DNA from: JBEVEP01 sp040512755 | GTDB lineage: Bacteria > Pseudomonadota > Alphaproteobacteria > Rhizobiales > Rhizobiaceae | NCBI GenBank assembly: GCA_040512755.1 | Contig: JBEVEP010000314.1 | Span: 1-6,675, forward strand | DNA length: 6,675 bases | Direction of reading: 5' to 3' | Part shown: positions 6,336 to 6,675 of the stretch, piece after piece | Numbering within the stretch: the first letter of the stretch is position 1 | Layout: every line of letters begins with the position of its first letter | Translations under genes and position numbers: made by a program | The notes under the pieces: model-generated | What the model was told of the DNA's origin: nothing | Database searches by the model: none | The model's input: only the letters and a program-made list of their open reading frames with translations

Positions 6336-6675
6336 CTATTTGCTGTAATCGCGCTCGTCAGAAATAATCTTGCCATCGTTCGGGAGTGATCCAGAATCGA
6401 CGATAATCACGGAGCCGCCTAAGGACGTGATTTCGCGCAGCGTGGCTTCAATCCAGGTAGCATCCGGCCGCGCGGCTGCTGCCGGCTCGACGTGAAGAGC
6501 CATCGCGTCGCGCTCACCTTCTCTCTTCACGACAAGGCGTGCCCGGGCGACTTCCGGGTGACGGCGCAACAGGTCCGCGATCTGCTTGGGATCGACAAAC
6601 ATTCCCTTTACCTTCGTGCGCTGGTCCGCACGGCCCATCCAGCCGCGAATTCGCACGTTCGTGCGTCCGCACGGT
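6336..6675 (-). CDS. Phenylacetate-CoA-ligase-like enzyme, C-terminal part
   Basis: Partial: the gene runs off the right edge and only the last 112 residues and the stop (TAG at 6336-6338) are inside. The frame is open right through the edge, reading PCGRTNVRIRGWMGRADQ before any start, so the GTG at 6656 is not the true start. GRADQRTKVKGMFVDPKQI and the ending LPNDGKIISDE are characteristic of the C-terminal mobile domain of adenylate-forming ligases of the PaaK family. These activate an aromatic or other carboxylic acid with ATP and CoA in the cytoplasm. The GWMGRADQ variant is, from memory, typical of proteobacterial homologues often found beside branched-chain amino-acid ABC transporter genes, so phenylacetate itself may not be the substrate. 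The adenylation core that would decide this is outside the window. Confidence 0.87.
   Translation of the reverse strand, partial: PCGRTNVRIRGWMGRADQRTKVKGMFVDPKQIADLLRRHPEVARARLVVKREGERDAMALHVEPAAAARPDATWIEATLREITSLGGSVIIVDSGSLPNDGKIISDERDYSK

Noticed and set aside
1..6675. A novel defence system, mobile element or biosynthetic cluster.
   Set aside because: Every substantial coding region belongs to a well-known housekeeping or envelope family, and there are no direct-repeat arrays, integrase or transposase motifs, or toxin-antitoxin pairs.

Overview
The window reads as a GC-rich alphaproteobacterial chromosome, most likely Hyphomicrobiales near Mesorhizobium or another Phyllobacteriaceae member. 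This rests on the protein sequences (an N-terminally extended rhizobial-type HemH and a PaaK-like ligase with a GWMGRADQ motif) and on the palindromic intergenic repeat at 1355-1456, whose wording I recognise from many rhizobial genomes. The genus is inferred, not proven. All genes look like intact housekeeping or envelope genes with strong family signatures. I see no tRNA, rRNA, CRISPR array, insertion sequence, phage gene or plasmid gene.

Layout. Positions 1-328 are non-coding or undecidable, with an unusually AT-rich first 110 bases and a possible promoter with a 17-bp dyad just before the first gene. kdsD (350-1327, +) encodes arabinose-5-phosphate isomerase, the first step toward KDO for lipopolysaccharide. 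It converges on a minus-strand series across the repeat. Reading that series in its own 5'->3' direction, the genes are: the C-terminal end of a phenylacetate-CoA-ligase-like enzyme (6675-6336), a secreted 5'-nucleotidase/metallophosphatase with an added C-terminal LysM domain (6202-4310) closed by a strong intrinsic terminator (4252-4289), hemH ferrochelatase (4162-3098), a QmcA-type SPFH/band-7 membrane protein (2897-1953) and an NfeD-like membrane protein (1922-1458).

How they fit together. qmcA and the nfeD-like gene are 30 bases apart, each has a strong Shine-Dalgarno sequence, and the SPFH/NfeD pairing is a known membrane-microdomain module, so they are almost certainly one operon. hemH lies 200 bases upstream on the same strand and could be co-transcribed with them. 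The terminator behind the nucleotidase separates it from hemH, which therefore probably has its own promoter in 4163-4251. Four start codons (kdsD, qmcA, the nucleotidase and the edge gene) differ from the longest open frame, and the reasons are given in each entry.

I did not find a convincing new multi-gene system. The items most worth a second look are the LysM fusion on the nucleotidase, the palindromes in front of hemH and kdsD, the mosaic repeat doubling as a terminator, and the AT-rich tract at the left edge.
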